Program-made: the position numbers and the translations under genes
Origin: Mitsuokella sp. oral taxon 131 str. W9106
GTDB taxonomy: Bacteria > Bacillota > Negativicutes > Selenomonadales > Selenomonadaceae
Direction: 5' to 3'
NCBI RefSeq assembly: GCF_000469545.1
Contig: NZ_KI273072.1
Coordinates: 62,001 to 126,000, forward strand
Length of the DNA stretch: 64,000 nt
In this document: positions 1-7,876 of the stretch, piece by piece
Numbering within the stretch: the stretch's first letter is position 1
How the letters are laid out: each line of letters opens with the position of its first letter
The notes under the pieces: model-generated
Database searches by the model: none
Seen by the model: only the letters and a program-made list of their open reading frames with translations
Told to the model about the DNA's origin: nothing

Positions 1-1077
1 TATGAGGAAGTCCTCGCCCTGCCGCCGTTCGGCGTGGCGCGTGAGGAAAAGCAGGCGATGCTGAAAGAGGAACTCCTGCATTTGACACAATACCATCAGG
101 CGCACTGCGCGCCTTATGCGCGCATGATGGACACGGTCGGATTTTCGCCCAGGCGCGTAGGGCGGGCGGAGGACATCCCGTTTCTGCCCGTTCGCCTGTT
201 CAAGGAAATGGAGCTTTGCAGCGTCACGAAGGAAGCCGTGTTCAAGACGATGACGTCGTCGGGTACGACGGGGCAGCAGGTATCAAAGATCTTTCTTGAT
301 CGCGAGACGGCGACGAATCAGCAGAAGACGCTCGTGCGCATCGTCTCCGACTGGACGGGCAGGAGCCGCATGCCCATGCTCATCATCGACTGCCCGTCCG
401 TCGTCCGAAATCGCGCGATGTTCTCGGCGCGCGGCGCGGGCATCCTCGGATTTTCGATCTTTGGGCGAAAGAAGCTCTATGCCCTGAATGATGCGATGGA
501 GCTGCAGACGGACGCGATCCGCGCATTCCTCGCCGAGCATGCGGGCGAGCGGATCCTCATCTTCGGCTTTACCTTTATGGTTTGGCAGCACTTTTGCAAG
601 GCACTGAAGGCGGCTGGCGAGAGGCTGCCCCTCGAAAATGCCGTGCTCATACACGGCGGCGGCTGGAAGAAGCTCGCCGCAAAGGCCGTGTCGCCTGCGG
701 CGTTTCGCGCGGCACTGCAGGAGGTCTGCGGCGCGGTCGAAGTCGCAGACTACTACGGCATGGTCGAGCAGACGGGCTGCATTTATCTTGAGTGCGAGCA
801 CGGGCACCTCCATGCGAGCACGTATTCCGACGTCATCGTGCGCCGCGCGGCGGACTTTTCACCCGCGCCCTTTGGCGAGCGCGGCATCATCGAAGTCGTG
901 TCCCTCCTGCCGAAGTCGTACCCTGGGCACGCGCTCCTCACGGAGGACGAGGGCATCGTGCTCGGCGAGGACGACTGTCCGTGCGGGCGAAAGGGAAAGT
1001 ATTTCAAGGTGGTCGGCAGGCTGAAGCACGCGGAGCTAAGGGGGTGCAGCGATACCTATGCAGCAGCATTCAAATGA
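1..1077 (+). CDS. luxE-like: LuxE-family acyl-protein synthetase, 5' end outside window
   Basis: The reading frame is open from base 1. GTG at 34 is the first in-window start, but the residues before it (YEEVLALPPFGV) look like genuine family N-terminus, so the true start is probably upstream. The product resembles LuxE acyl-protein synthetases, which activate a fatty acid with ATP and hold it as a thioester for reduction by LuxC. Visible are a nucleotide-binding-type TSSGTTGQQVSK motif about 75 residues after the GTG, an HGGGWKK motif near the middle and a Cys-rich DCPCGRKGKYFK tail. It overlaps the following LuxC homologue by 20 bases, so the two are co-translated. No luciferase (luxA/B) or luxD is seen; the context is glycan synthesis, so the acyl product is presumably used there (inference). 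Confidence 0.85.
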   Translation, partial: YEEVLALPPFGVAREEKQAMLKEELLHLTQYHQAHCAPYARMMDTVGFSPRRVGRAEDIPFLPVRLFKEMELCSVTKEAVFKTMTSSGTTGQQVSKIFLDRETATNQQKTLVRIVSDWTGRSRMPMLIIDCPSVVRNRAMFSARGAGILGFSIFGRKKLYALNDAMELQTDAIRAFLAEHAGERILIFGFTFMVWQHFCKALKAAGERLPLENAVLIHGGGWKKLAAKAVSPAAFRAALQEVCGAVEVADYYGMVEQTGCIYLECEHGHLHASTYSDVIVRRAADFSPAPFGERGIIEVVSLLPKSYPGHALLTEDEGIVLGEDDCPCGRKGKYFKVVGRLKHAELRGCSDTYAAAFK

Positions 1078-2272
1078 CGGGATGGAGCGGGCGGACGTGA
1101 CCTACGTGGTCGGGACGAAAGAGACCGAGGCGCAGATGGAGCTGCTGCGCCCGCTTCCGATCTTTTCCAAGGAATCGAAGGACTTCCTCGCGGCGCTTGC
1201 GGAGAGGATTCTATCCGACGCGGAGGCCAAAGCGTATCCCGACGTCGTGACGCTCGGCTTTTGGTGCCGCCCCGCCTCGCTCCGCCAGATGGAAAAGCCG
1301 TATGTGGGGGAGCGGAACCGGCTCGGGCGCGGCATCGCCTTTCACGTCGCGCCCGCGAACGTCGCGGTGAACTTCGCTTACTCGTGCCTTGCGGCATTCC
1401 TCGCAGGAAATGCGAGCATCGTGCGCCTGCCGTCGAAGGATTTCCCGCAGGTCAGGATCCTGTGCCGCCTCGTTTCGGAAGTCTTGCAGGAATATCCCGC
1501 TCTCCTGCCGTATTTCCTCTTCGTACGCTATGGGCATGAGCCTGCGATCAACGTGCGATATTCCAGCCTCTGCCAGACACGCGTCGTATGGGGCGGTGAC
1601 GCTACGATTGCGGCGGTGCGCCGTGCGCCGCTTGCGCCGCGCGCGCGTGAGATCCCGTTTGCCGACCGACACTCGCTCGTCGTGATCGATGCGGACGCCT
1701 GCCTTGCGGCAGATCGCGCGCGCATCGCGCAGGCCTTTTATCGCGATACCTATCAGAGCGACCAGAACGCCTGCACCGCACCGCACTTCGTCGTATGGCT
1801 CGGCAAAGCGGCGCGCGTGGAGGCGGCGCAGGAAGCCTTCTGGGGCGCACTGCACGAATGCCTAAAGACGCGCTATGCACTGCAGCCCGTGCAGGCCGTT
1901 GCGAAGCTTGCGGCACTCTATCGGCTCGGCGCGTGCACGGAGGCGCGAAAGGCGCCGATGCCCGATAACCTCATCACGCGCGTGCACGTGCGTGTGCTCC
2001 CCGAGGTGCTTCCTGACTGCAAGGTGGGAAGCGGATTCTTCATCGAGTACGCGGCGCGGGATCTTGCGGAGATCCGTCCGCTCTGCACGCGCGCCTGCCA
2101 GACGCTGTCGTATTACGGCGTACCGAGGGAGACGCTTTTGGATGCCGTCCTTTCGATGCGCCCCGCTGGCGTCGACCGCATCGTGCCGATGGGGCGCACG
2201 ATGGATTTTGCACTCGTCTGGGACGGCGTGGATCTCGTGCGGGCGATGAGCCGCGTCGTTTCGCTCGTTTGA
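1058..2272 (+). CDS. luxC-like: LuxC-family acyl-CoA / acyl-protein reductase
   Basis: A 404-residue homologue of LuxC fatty-acid reductases (aldehyde-dehydrogenase fold, PF05893), which reduce an acyl thioester to an aldehyde with NADPH. The motif GRGIAFHVAPANVAVNF followed by GNASIVRLPSKDF is characteristic of the family, and YQSDQNACTAPHFVVW lies where the catalytic Cys region is expected. The ATG at 1058 lies inside the end of luxE, with a GGGGG tract about 13 bases upstream; ATG 1082 is an alternative start. The pair with LuxE would make a long or medium-chain aldehyde. What consumes the aldehyde is not shown; the aminotransferase about 280 bases downstream is one possibility (inference). 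Confidence 0.85.
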   Translation: MQQHSNDGMERADVTYVVGTKETEAQMELLRPLPIFSKESKDFLAALAERILSDAEAKAYPDVVTLGFWCRPASLRQMEKPYVGERNRLGRGIAFHVAPANVAVNFAYSCLAAFLAGNASIVRLPSKDFPQVRILCRLVSEVLQEYPALLPYFLFVRYGHEPAINVRYSSLCQTRVVWGGDATIAAVRRAPLAPRAREIPFADRHSLVVIDADACLAADRARIAQAFYRDTYQSDQNACTAPHFVVWLGKAARVEAAQEAFWGALHECLKTRYALQPVQAVAKLAALYRLGACTEARKAPMPDNLITRVHVRVLPEVLPDCKVGSGFFIEYAARDLAEIRPLCTRACQTLSYYGVPRETLLDAVLSMRPAGVDRIVPMGRTMDFALVWDGVDLVRAMSRVVSLV

Positions 2273-2290
2273 ATCAAAGGTTTGGTGGCT

Positions 2291-2464
2291 ATGGCAACGA
2301 AGGCGTTCGTGATCTTAGACGGCGATTTGGGTGAAGACCTTGTGCCGCGATACCAGCAGGAGAAATCAGCAGGCGCATTTTCCATCGCCGGCTATGCGAG
2401 GATCGAGCATTGGCACTTACTCGATGGCATGAAGGGAATGCAGAGGCGGAGCGCGTGCTCCTAA
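2291..2464 (+). CDS. Small hypothetical ORF, possibly a gene remnant
   Basis: A 57-residue ORF between luxC and the next aminotransferase, starting MATKAFVILDGDLGEDLV. I do not recognise it. Its composition is more protein-like than the Arg-rich shadow frames around it. After residue MKG the -1 frame continues NAEAERVLLKEILGDTGHV before a stop, which could mean a frameshifted remnant, but this is weak. The space may simply be non-coding. Confidence 0.25.
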   Translation: MATKAFVILDGDLGEDLVPRYQQEKSAGAFSIAGYARIEHWHLLDGMKGMQRRSACS

Positions 2465-2549
2465 AAGAAATATTGGGGGACACGGGCCATGTATGAAAAT
2501 GCGCTGACGGAAACCGTGACGGCTTACGTTGCAGTCAAAGAAGGGCAGG

Positions 2550-3671
2550 ATGGAAAAAGGCATGAGCATTATGGTGACGCGCTCGTCGATGCCGCCGATC
2601 GAGGAGTATATCGAGGAAATCCGGGATATTTGGCAATCGCGCTGGCTGACCAATATGGGCGAAAAACACCAGGAATTGCAGAAGGCGCTCAAGGCGTACA
2701 TGAAGGCAGAATACGTTGAGCTGCTCGTCAACGGGCACATGTCACTGGAACTCACGCTGCAGGCAATGAACCTCACCGGTGAGGTCATCACGACGCCGTT
2801 CACGTTCGCTTCGACGACACATGCCATCGTGCGCAATGGTCTTACGCCCGTTTTTTGCGATATCAGGGAAGAGGATTACACGATGGATGCGTCGAAGATC
2901 GAGCCGCTCATTACCGACCGCACGTCCGCGATCCTGCCCGTCCATGTTTACGGGAACGTCTGTGCGGTGGAGGAGATCGGGCGCATTGCGAAAAAATATG
3001 GGCTAAAGGTCATCTACGATGCGGCGCATACGTTCGGCGAATGGTATAAAGGACGCGCCGTTGCAGATTACGGCGATGCCGCCTGCCTGAGTTTCCATGC
3101 GACGAAGGTGTTCCATACAATAGAGGGCGGAGCCGTTGTCTACCACGATGCAGAACTCGGACAGAAGCTCTACGATCTGAAGAACTTCGGCATACACGAC
3201 GCGGAGCACGTCGAGGCTGTCGGCGCGAACGCGAAGATGAATGAGTTTGCCGCTGCAATGGGACTTTGCAACCTGCGGCACTTGGATGAAGAGATGGAAA
3301 AACGGAAATGCGTTGTTCTTGCGTACCGCGAGCAGTTGGAGGGCATCAAGGGGATTCGCTTGTGCACGCCGCAAAAGGATCTCGTGCCCAATTATGCGTA
3401 CTTTCCCATCGTGGTCGAGGAGAACGTATTCGGCAAGACGCGCAACGAAGTATTCGAAGCGCTCGCAGAAGCGGATATCAAGGCGCGCAAGTACTTCTAT
3501 CCGCTTACCAATACGTTTGACTGTTTTCACGGCAAGTATGATGCGGACGCAACGCCCGTCGCACGCCATATCGCGAACCGCGTGCTGGCGCTGCCGCTCT
3601 ACGCCGGCCTTCCCGCAGGCGATGCAAGACGCATCTGCAGCACGATAGCGGTACTGGCAGACGCATCGTAA
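2550..3671 (+). CDS. DegT/DnrJ/EryC1-family PLP aminotransferase
   Basis: Sugar aminotransferase family (PF01041) that transfers an amino group, usually from glutamate, to a 3- or 4-keto nucleotide sugar. The PLP-binding lysine is about Lys186 in SFHATKVFHTIEGGA; the aspartate of IYDAAHTFGEW and the N-terminal PFTFASTTHAI substrate-side motif are also present. Full length at about 373 residues. ATG 2550 follows AAGAAGGGCAGG; ATG 2562 is an alternative and a TTG at 2529 is less likely. It sits between the LuxC/LuxE pair and an OGT-like transferase. The exact sugar (or possibly a LuxC aldehyde) cannot be told from sequence. Confidence 0.85.
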   Translation: MEKGMSIMVTRSSMPPIEEYIEEIRDIWQSRWLTNMGEKHQELQKALKAYMKAEYVELLVNGHMSLELTLQAMNLTGEVITTPFTFASTTHAIVRNGLTPVFCDIREEDYTMDASKIEPLITDRTSAILPVHVYGNVCAVEEIGRIAKKYGLKVIYDAAHTFGEWYKGRAVADYGDAACLSFHATKVFHTIEGGAVVYHDAELGQKLYDLKNFGIHDAEHVEAVGANAKMNEFAAAMGLCNLRHLDEEMEKRKCVVLAYREQLEGIKGIRLCTPQKDLVPNYAYFPIVVEENVFGKTRNEVFEALAEADIKARKYFYPLTNTFDCFHGKYDADATPVARHIANRVLALPLYAGLPAGDARRICSTIAVLADAS

Positions 3672-3691
3672 CATGGGGAGGAGGAAGGCGC

Positions 3692-5251
3692 GTGTCGAGA
3701 AGTCGGACGGAAGTATACCGCGAGGCCCATGCGAAGTGGGCGGCGGGGCAGTATGGCGAGGCGGAGCATATCATGCGCGCGCTTTGGGAGGGGTCGGATG
3801 GCCTTCGCGCACTGCATGAGATGCTGTTCGTCGCGTACGTGCTGCGCGACGAGGGAAAGCCGGTCTCGGAGCTTCGCCTCCTGTTGGATTTGCTGGAGTC
3901 ATTCCAGAACGACCAAAATGCAGTGCTTCTCGCTGATGCGTGGAGCATGGCAGGGGCGGCTCTTCGCCTGCTGGGCGAGAGCCGCCTCGCCCTCGATGCA
4001 TTCTTGCAGGCGACAGACATAGAACCGAACGCGGCACAAAAACTGGTTGAGTGCAGCAATGCGATCTTTACGGCAAACGCGATTGAAGGGATTACGTCAG
4101 AAGAGATGCAGGAACTCTACGCGGGTTATCGCGCACTCCTTGCAAAGCGTGAAATTGCCCCCTTGGCGCCCGTCCGCTATGCACACGATGCACTTCGTAT
4201 CGGCTATCTGTCTGCCGACCTTCGGGATCATCCCGTTGCTGCGTTTGTCCAATCGCTTTTTAGAGGATACGATAGAACGCGTTTTTCCATCTACGCATAC
4301 TCGCTTGCCAAACGCGAAGACGTGGTGACGGAGCGCCTCCGGGCAGGCGGGGCAATTTGGCGTTCGATGCAAGGCGAAACCCATGAGCGTATTGCCGCAC
4401 AGATTCGCGCCGATGAGATCGATGTGCTCGTTGATCTCGCCGGGCATACGGCAGGAAATGCCCTGCCCGTCTTCGCCTATCGTCCTGCGCCGGTGATGAT
4501 TTCGGGCATTGGCTACATGGGGAGCACGGGGCTGCTTGAAACACGTGGCTTTCTGTCGGATGTCCATTGCGCACCGGATGCGCAGTCGCCGTACTTTGTC
4601 GAGCCGCTTTTGCGCTTGCCGCACAGCCATTTTTGCTATGCGCCGTACAGCAAATTTCCTACACCGGGCGAGCCGCCGTGCCAATCGCACGGCTACGTGA
4701 CATTCGGCTGTTTCAATCAGTTCGCAAAGGTCACAGATGCGATGCTCGCGAACTGGGCGCAAATCCTTGCCATCCTGCCGGACGCGCATCTCGTGCTCAA
4801 GCACAAGCTTCTCGGCATGGAGGAAGGACGCGATTATGCGAGGAAGCGGCTCATGCGACTGGGGCTTCCATTTGATCGCGTAGAGCTGCGCGGCTATACG
4901 TCAGACTATCTTACGGAGTACCATGACATCGATATTGCACTCGATACGAGTCCCTATACGGGCGGGCTCACGACGTGCGAGGCGCTCTACATGGGCGTTC
5001 CTGTCGTGACGCTCGCAGGTGCGTACCACGGCGCACGCTTCGGCGCGAGCCTCTTGGAAAATGTCGGGCTTGGCGAACTCGTTGCCGGCGATGCGGGCGA
5101 ATACATCGCACTTGCCGTGCATTTTGCGCATGAATGGGAATTGCTCCGCCTGCTGCGGCAGTCCATTCGCCCGCAGATGGAGTGCTCGCCGCTTATGGAT
5201 GGAACAGGTTACGTGCGTACCGTGGAAGAAATTTATGAGATGCTCGTATGA
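3692..5251 (+). CDS. SPINDLY/OGT-type GT41 glycosyltransferase with TPR-like N-terminus
   Basis: A 519-residue protein. Residues 1 to about 130 are helical and TPR-like (YREAHAKWAAGQYGEAEHIM, and a second unit ending LDAFLQATDIEPNAAQ). The rest matches the O-linked GlcNAc transferase catalytic region (PF13844): RIGYLSADLRDHPVAAF, VDLAGHTAGNALPVFAYRPAP, CFNQFAKVTDAMLANWAQIL and the nucleotide-sugar site DIALDTSPYTGGLTTCEALY. Members add a hexose or HexNAc to Ser/Thr of proteins; bacterial copies in glycan clusters are often linked to flagellin or adhesin glycosylation. GTG 3692 is chosen because of the strong GGGAGGAGGAAGG just upstream. The acceptor is unknown; no flagellin gene is in the window. 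Confidence 0.9.
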   Translation: MSRSRTEVYREAHAKWAAGQYGEAEHIMRALWEGSDGLRALHEMLFVAYVLRDEGKPVSELRLLLDLLESFQNDQNAVLLADAWSMAGAALRLLGESRLALDAFLQATDIEPNAAQKLVECSNAIFTANAIEGITSEEMQELYAGYRALLAKREIAPLAPVRYAHDALRIGYLSADLRDHPVAAFVQSLFRGYDRTRFSIYAYSLAKREDVVTERLRAGGAIWRSMQGETHERIAAQIRADEIDVLVDLAGHTAGNALPVFAYRPAPVMISGIGYMGSTGLLETRGFLSDVHCAPDAQSPYFVEPLLRLPHSHFCYAPYSKFPTPGEPPCQSHGYVTFGCFNQFAKVTDAMLANWAQILAILPDAHLVLKHKLLGMEEGRDYARKRLMRLGLPFDRVELRGYTSDYLTEYHDIDIALDTSPYTGGLTTCEALYMGVPVVTLAGAYHGARFGASLLENVGLGELVAGDAGEYIALAVHFAHEWELLRLLRQSIRPQMECSPLMDGTGYVRTVEEIYEMLV

Positions 5252-5399
5252 ATCGATAGCGACTGCCTGAAAGCAAGGCAGGGAACCCATAAAGAAAGAG
5301 GTGCCGTCTTATTCCATTGCCGCAGACGATTCTGCACGCATTATGAGCGATAAAAACCTCGTCCTATCAGCGTATGGATTGAAAAAGGAGAGAACTGCC

Positions 5400-7832
5400 A
5401 TGATGAAGGAGATTCAATGCGCCGACTTCTCACAGGCCAACCGGGAATTGTTTCTCGACGATGCAAAAAGCCGATTGGGCATGACCTTGTGTGCTGGTTC
5501 GTATTGGGTGCAGGGCGTCTTCGATGCGGGCAGCTACGACGTGAATGCCATTGCGGGCAAATACACGGCGATTGCGCATCGCGTCCGGCTGGAGCTCGGA
5601 CAGAACCACGCGTACCGAAATGTTTCCGCCTATCCGTTTGAAGCGGTTTCCCTGATCGCGGGCGGGAGCGCCGACGGGCACCACAACACCTCGCCGAACC
5701 GCAATCAGATCCTCATCGGGAATGATGTTTGGATCGGCTGCGATGTGCTCATCCTGAGCGGCGTTCGCATTGGCGACGGTGCGGTCATCGGCGCGGACGC
5801 CGTCGTGACGAAGGACGTGCCACCGTACGCAGTCGTCGTCGGAAATCCCGCGCGCATCGTCAAGTATCGTTTTGACGAAGATACGATAAAGAAGCTGCTC
5901 GATATCCGATGGTGGGACTGGGAGCCTGCTGCCATCGAGGAGGCGCGCGGCTATATGCAGGATCCCCGCGCTTTTGTCGATCGCTTTTGGAAGCAGCCGG
6001 CGCCGCTGCCCGTGACCGAGTGGACGAAAAGAATTGCGAAGCTGCAGTCGGGCGGCAAAACCGTGTATTACATGCGTGCGGATTTCGGCTCGACCGATGC
6101 GGTATGGATGCGCTTCCTCTGCCGCTTTATCGAGCGGTTCGGGGCAGGGGACGAGGCGGCGCTTTGCTTGGAAACGCCGCCTATGGCAGAATGCCCGCAT
6201 GACTATGCCGTGCTTGCCTGCCTGATCGAGCAGATGGGAAGCCGCGCTCCCGCGCTCCTGACGCATGAGAGCCGCGCGGCGTTTTCGGAGTGCGTGTTTC
6301 CTTATGTCGGCGTGTTCCTGACGACGAAGGAAGCCGTTTCGCTCGAAGGCGTCCGTCTTGCGGAGGCGGACGGTGTCCGCGTACGCTACGCCCTCGATGC
6401 GCCGCCGTTCCTTTGGCCGATGAAAGAGGAGCATTTGCCGCTGCCGCGAGACGTTTGGAACGCGACGATGGAAAAGTGCATCATGTGGCGGCGGGAGAAA
6501 CTCCTCGAAATGGTCTTAAAAGGGCGGTACGACGAGGCCATGGCTGCGATCTGGAATATCGCCGCTACGCTGTACGAATACAATCAGTTCTACGTCGACG
6601 ATGTGACAGAGGCAGCGCTTCGCGCACTGTCCCTGCTGCTGCCCGCAAGTGAAAAGCCCGTCCCGCAGGGACGGCACGAGAGGCGAATCCTCTTTTACGA
6701 TGCGTTCGGGCTAGACACCCGCGGGCTCGCACAGATTTACCTGCGCGCACTTGCCCCGCTTGCGGATGCGCTCTGCTACATCGCGCCGATCCATGCGCAG
6801 GGGAAGATGCCTTCGCTCGAAGCCGCCGTGCATGCGGCGGGCGGGGAGCTCCAGTACCTGCCGCTCGGACCGAACGCGGCGACGTACCAAAGCCTCTGCT
6901 CGGTGATCGACGCATTCGCGCCGACGCACAGCTTCCTCTACACGAAGCCGTGGGATGTGACTGGACTGCTCGCGTTCATGCGCCTTGAAGGGCGCAGCGT
7001 GCGCTATCAGATCAATCTCACGGACCATGCGTTTTGGCTCGGGCAGAACGCATTTGACTACAGCTTGGAGTTCCGCGATTTCGGCGCCTCACTCTCGCGC
7101 GACTTCCGCCGTATCCCTGAGGGGAGGCTGCGCCTTCAGCCGTTCTATCCATTCGTGGAAGAAGGCGTTCCGTTTCAGGGGTTCCCATTTGCGCGTGAGG
7201 CGGGCGATTTCGTCATCTTTTCGGGCGGTCAGCTTACGAAGACGATGGACGAGCAGCTCACGTATTATCGGATCGTCGCGCAGATCCTTCTCGACTTCCC
7301 GCAGGTGAAATTCTGGTATGCGGGCGTTGGCGACGGGCGATACCTCGCCTCGCTCGCGCAGCAGTTCCCGGGGCGCGTCGTGCACACGGGCGAGCGGCAT
7401 GATTTGCTCGCCATACTCGAGCACGTCGATATGTATCTCTCTACTTGTCCCGTCGGCGGCGGGCTCATGACGCAGTACGCGGCGCTCGCGGGGAAGCCGC
7501 CCTATATCCTCGACTACAATGACTACCACTACGGCTTCCTGCTCGACGAGGCGAATCTCGGCATCCACTTCACGCAGTACGATGCGTTCATGGCGGAGAT
7601 TCACCGCTATATCGGCGACGCGGATTATAGGCAGAAAAAGGACGCAGCGTTTGCCGCGCACAAGAACCTTCTGACGGCGAAAGAGTTTGCGGCAAATCTG
7701 AAGCAGATCGTGGAGACTGGGCAATCGAACTACCCGATTCACTTCTACGATGTCACGCCGAATATCCGCGGACAGGAACGCGTCTTTTTGGCGAATTATA
7801 AGAAAGCGCATCCGTTTCATCAGCCGGATTGA
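5400..7832 (+). CDS. Beta-helix acyltransferase fused to glycosyltransferase-like domain (paralogue 1)
   Basis: About 810 residues. The first ~190 form a left-handed beta-helix O-acyltransferase of CatB/NeuD type: hexapeptide repeats around [19 protein letters not shown], then [18 protein letters not shown] and the family's C-terminal helix. The second half starts near [20 protein letters not shown] and has the look of a GT-B transferase, with [24 protein letters not shown] and [20 protein letters not shown]. The ATG at 5400 (or 5403) follows AAAAAGGAGAGAAC; the longer frame to GTG 5301 lacks a good ribosome site. The next gene has the same architecture throughout, so this is a tandem duplication. 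A role in adding and acylating a sugar on the same glycan is inferred. Confidence 0.75.
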   Translation: MMKEIQCADFSQANRELFLDDAKSRLGMTLCAGSYWVQGVFDAGSYDVNAIAGKYTAIAHRVRLELGQNHAYRNVSAYPFEAVSLIAGGSADGHHNTSPNRNQILIGNDVWIGCDVLILSGVRIGDGAVIGADAVVTKDVPPYAVVVGNPARIVKYRFDEDTIKKLLDIRWWDWEPAAIEEARGYMQDPRAFVDRFWKQPAPLPVTEWTKRIAKLQSGGKTVYYMRADFGSTDAVWMRFLCRFIERFGAGDEAALCLETPPMAECPHDYAVLACLIEQMGSRAPALLTHESRAAFSECVFPYVGVFLTTKEAVSLEGVRLAEADGVRVRYALDAPPFLWPMKEEHLPLPRDVWNATMEKCIMWRREKLLEMVLKGRYDEAMAAIWNIAATLYEYNQFYVDDVTEAALRALSLLLPASEKPVPQGRHERRILFYDAFGLDTRGLAQIYLRALAPLADALCYIAPIHAQGKMPSLEAAVHAAGGELQYLPLGPNAATYQSLCSVIDAFAPTHSFLYTKPWDVTGLLAFMRLEGRSVRYQINLTDHAFWLGQNAFDYSLEFRDFGASLSRDFRRIPEGRLRLQPFYPFVEEGVPFQGFPFAREAGDFVIFSGGQLTKTMDEQLTYYRIVAQILLDFPQVKFWYAGVGDGRYLASLAQQFPGRVVHTGERHDLLAILEHVDMYLSTCPVGGGLMTQYAALAGKPPYILDYNDYHYGFLLDEANLGIHFTQYDAFMAEIHRYIGDADYRQKKDAAFAAHKNLLTAKEFAANLKQIVETGQSNYPIHFYDVTPNIRGQERVFLANYKKAHPFHQPD

Positions 7833-7876
7833 CATTGGAAAGGAAGTTTGGCCATAGAGCAGTGCAGGGAGGAATC

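Noticed and set aside
1-2272. A bioluminescence (lux) operon
   Set aside because: Only luxE and luxC homologues occur; no luciferase or luxD-like gene, and the neighbours are glycan genes.
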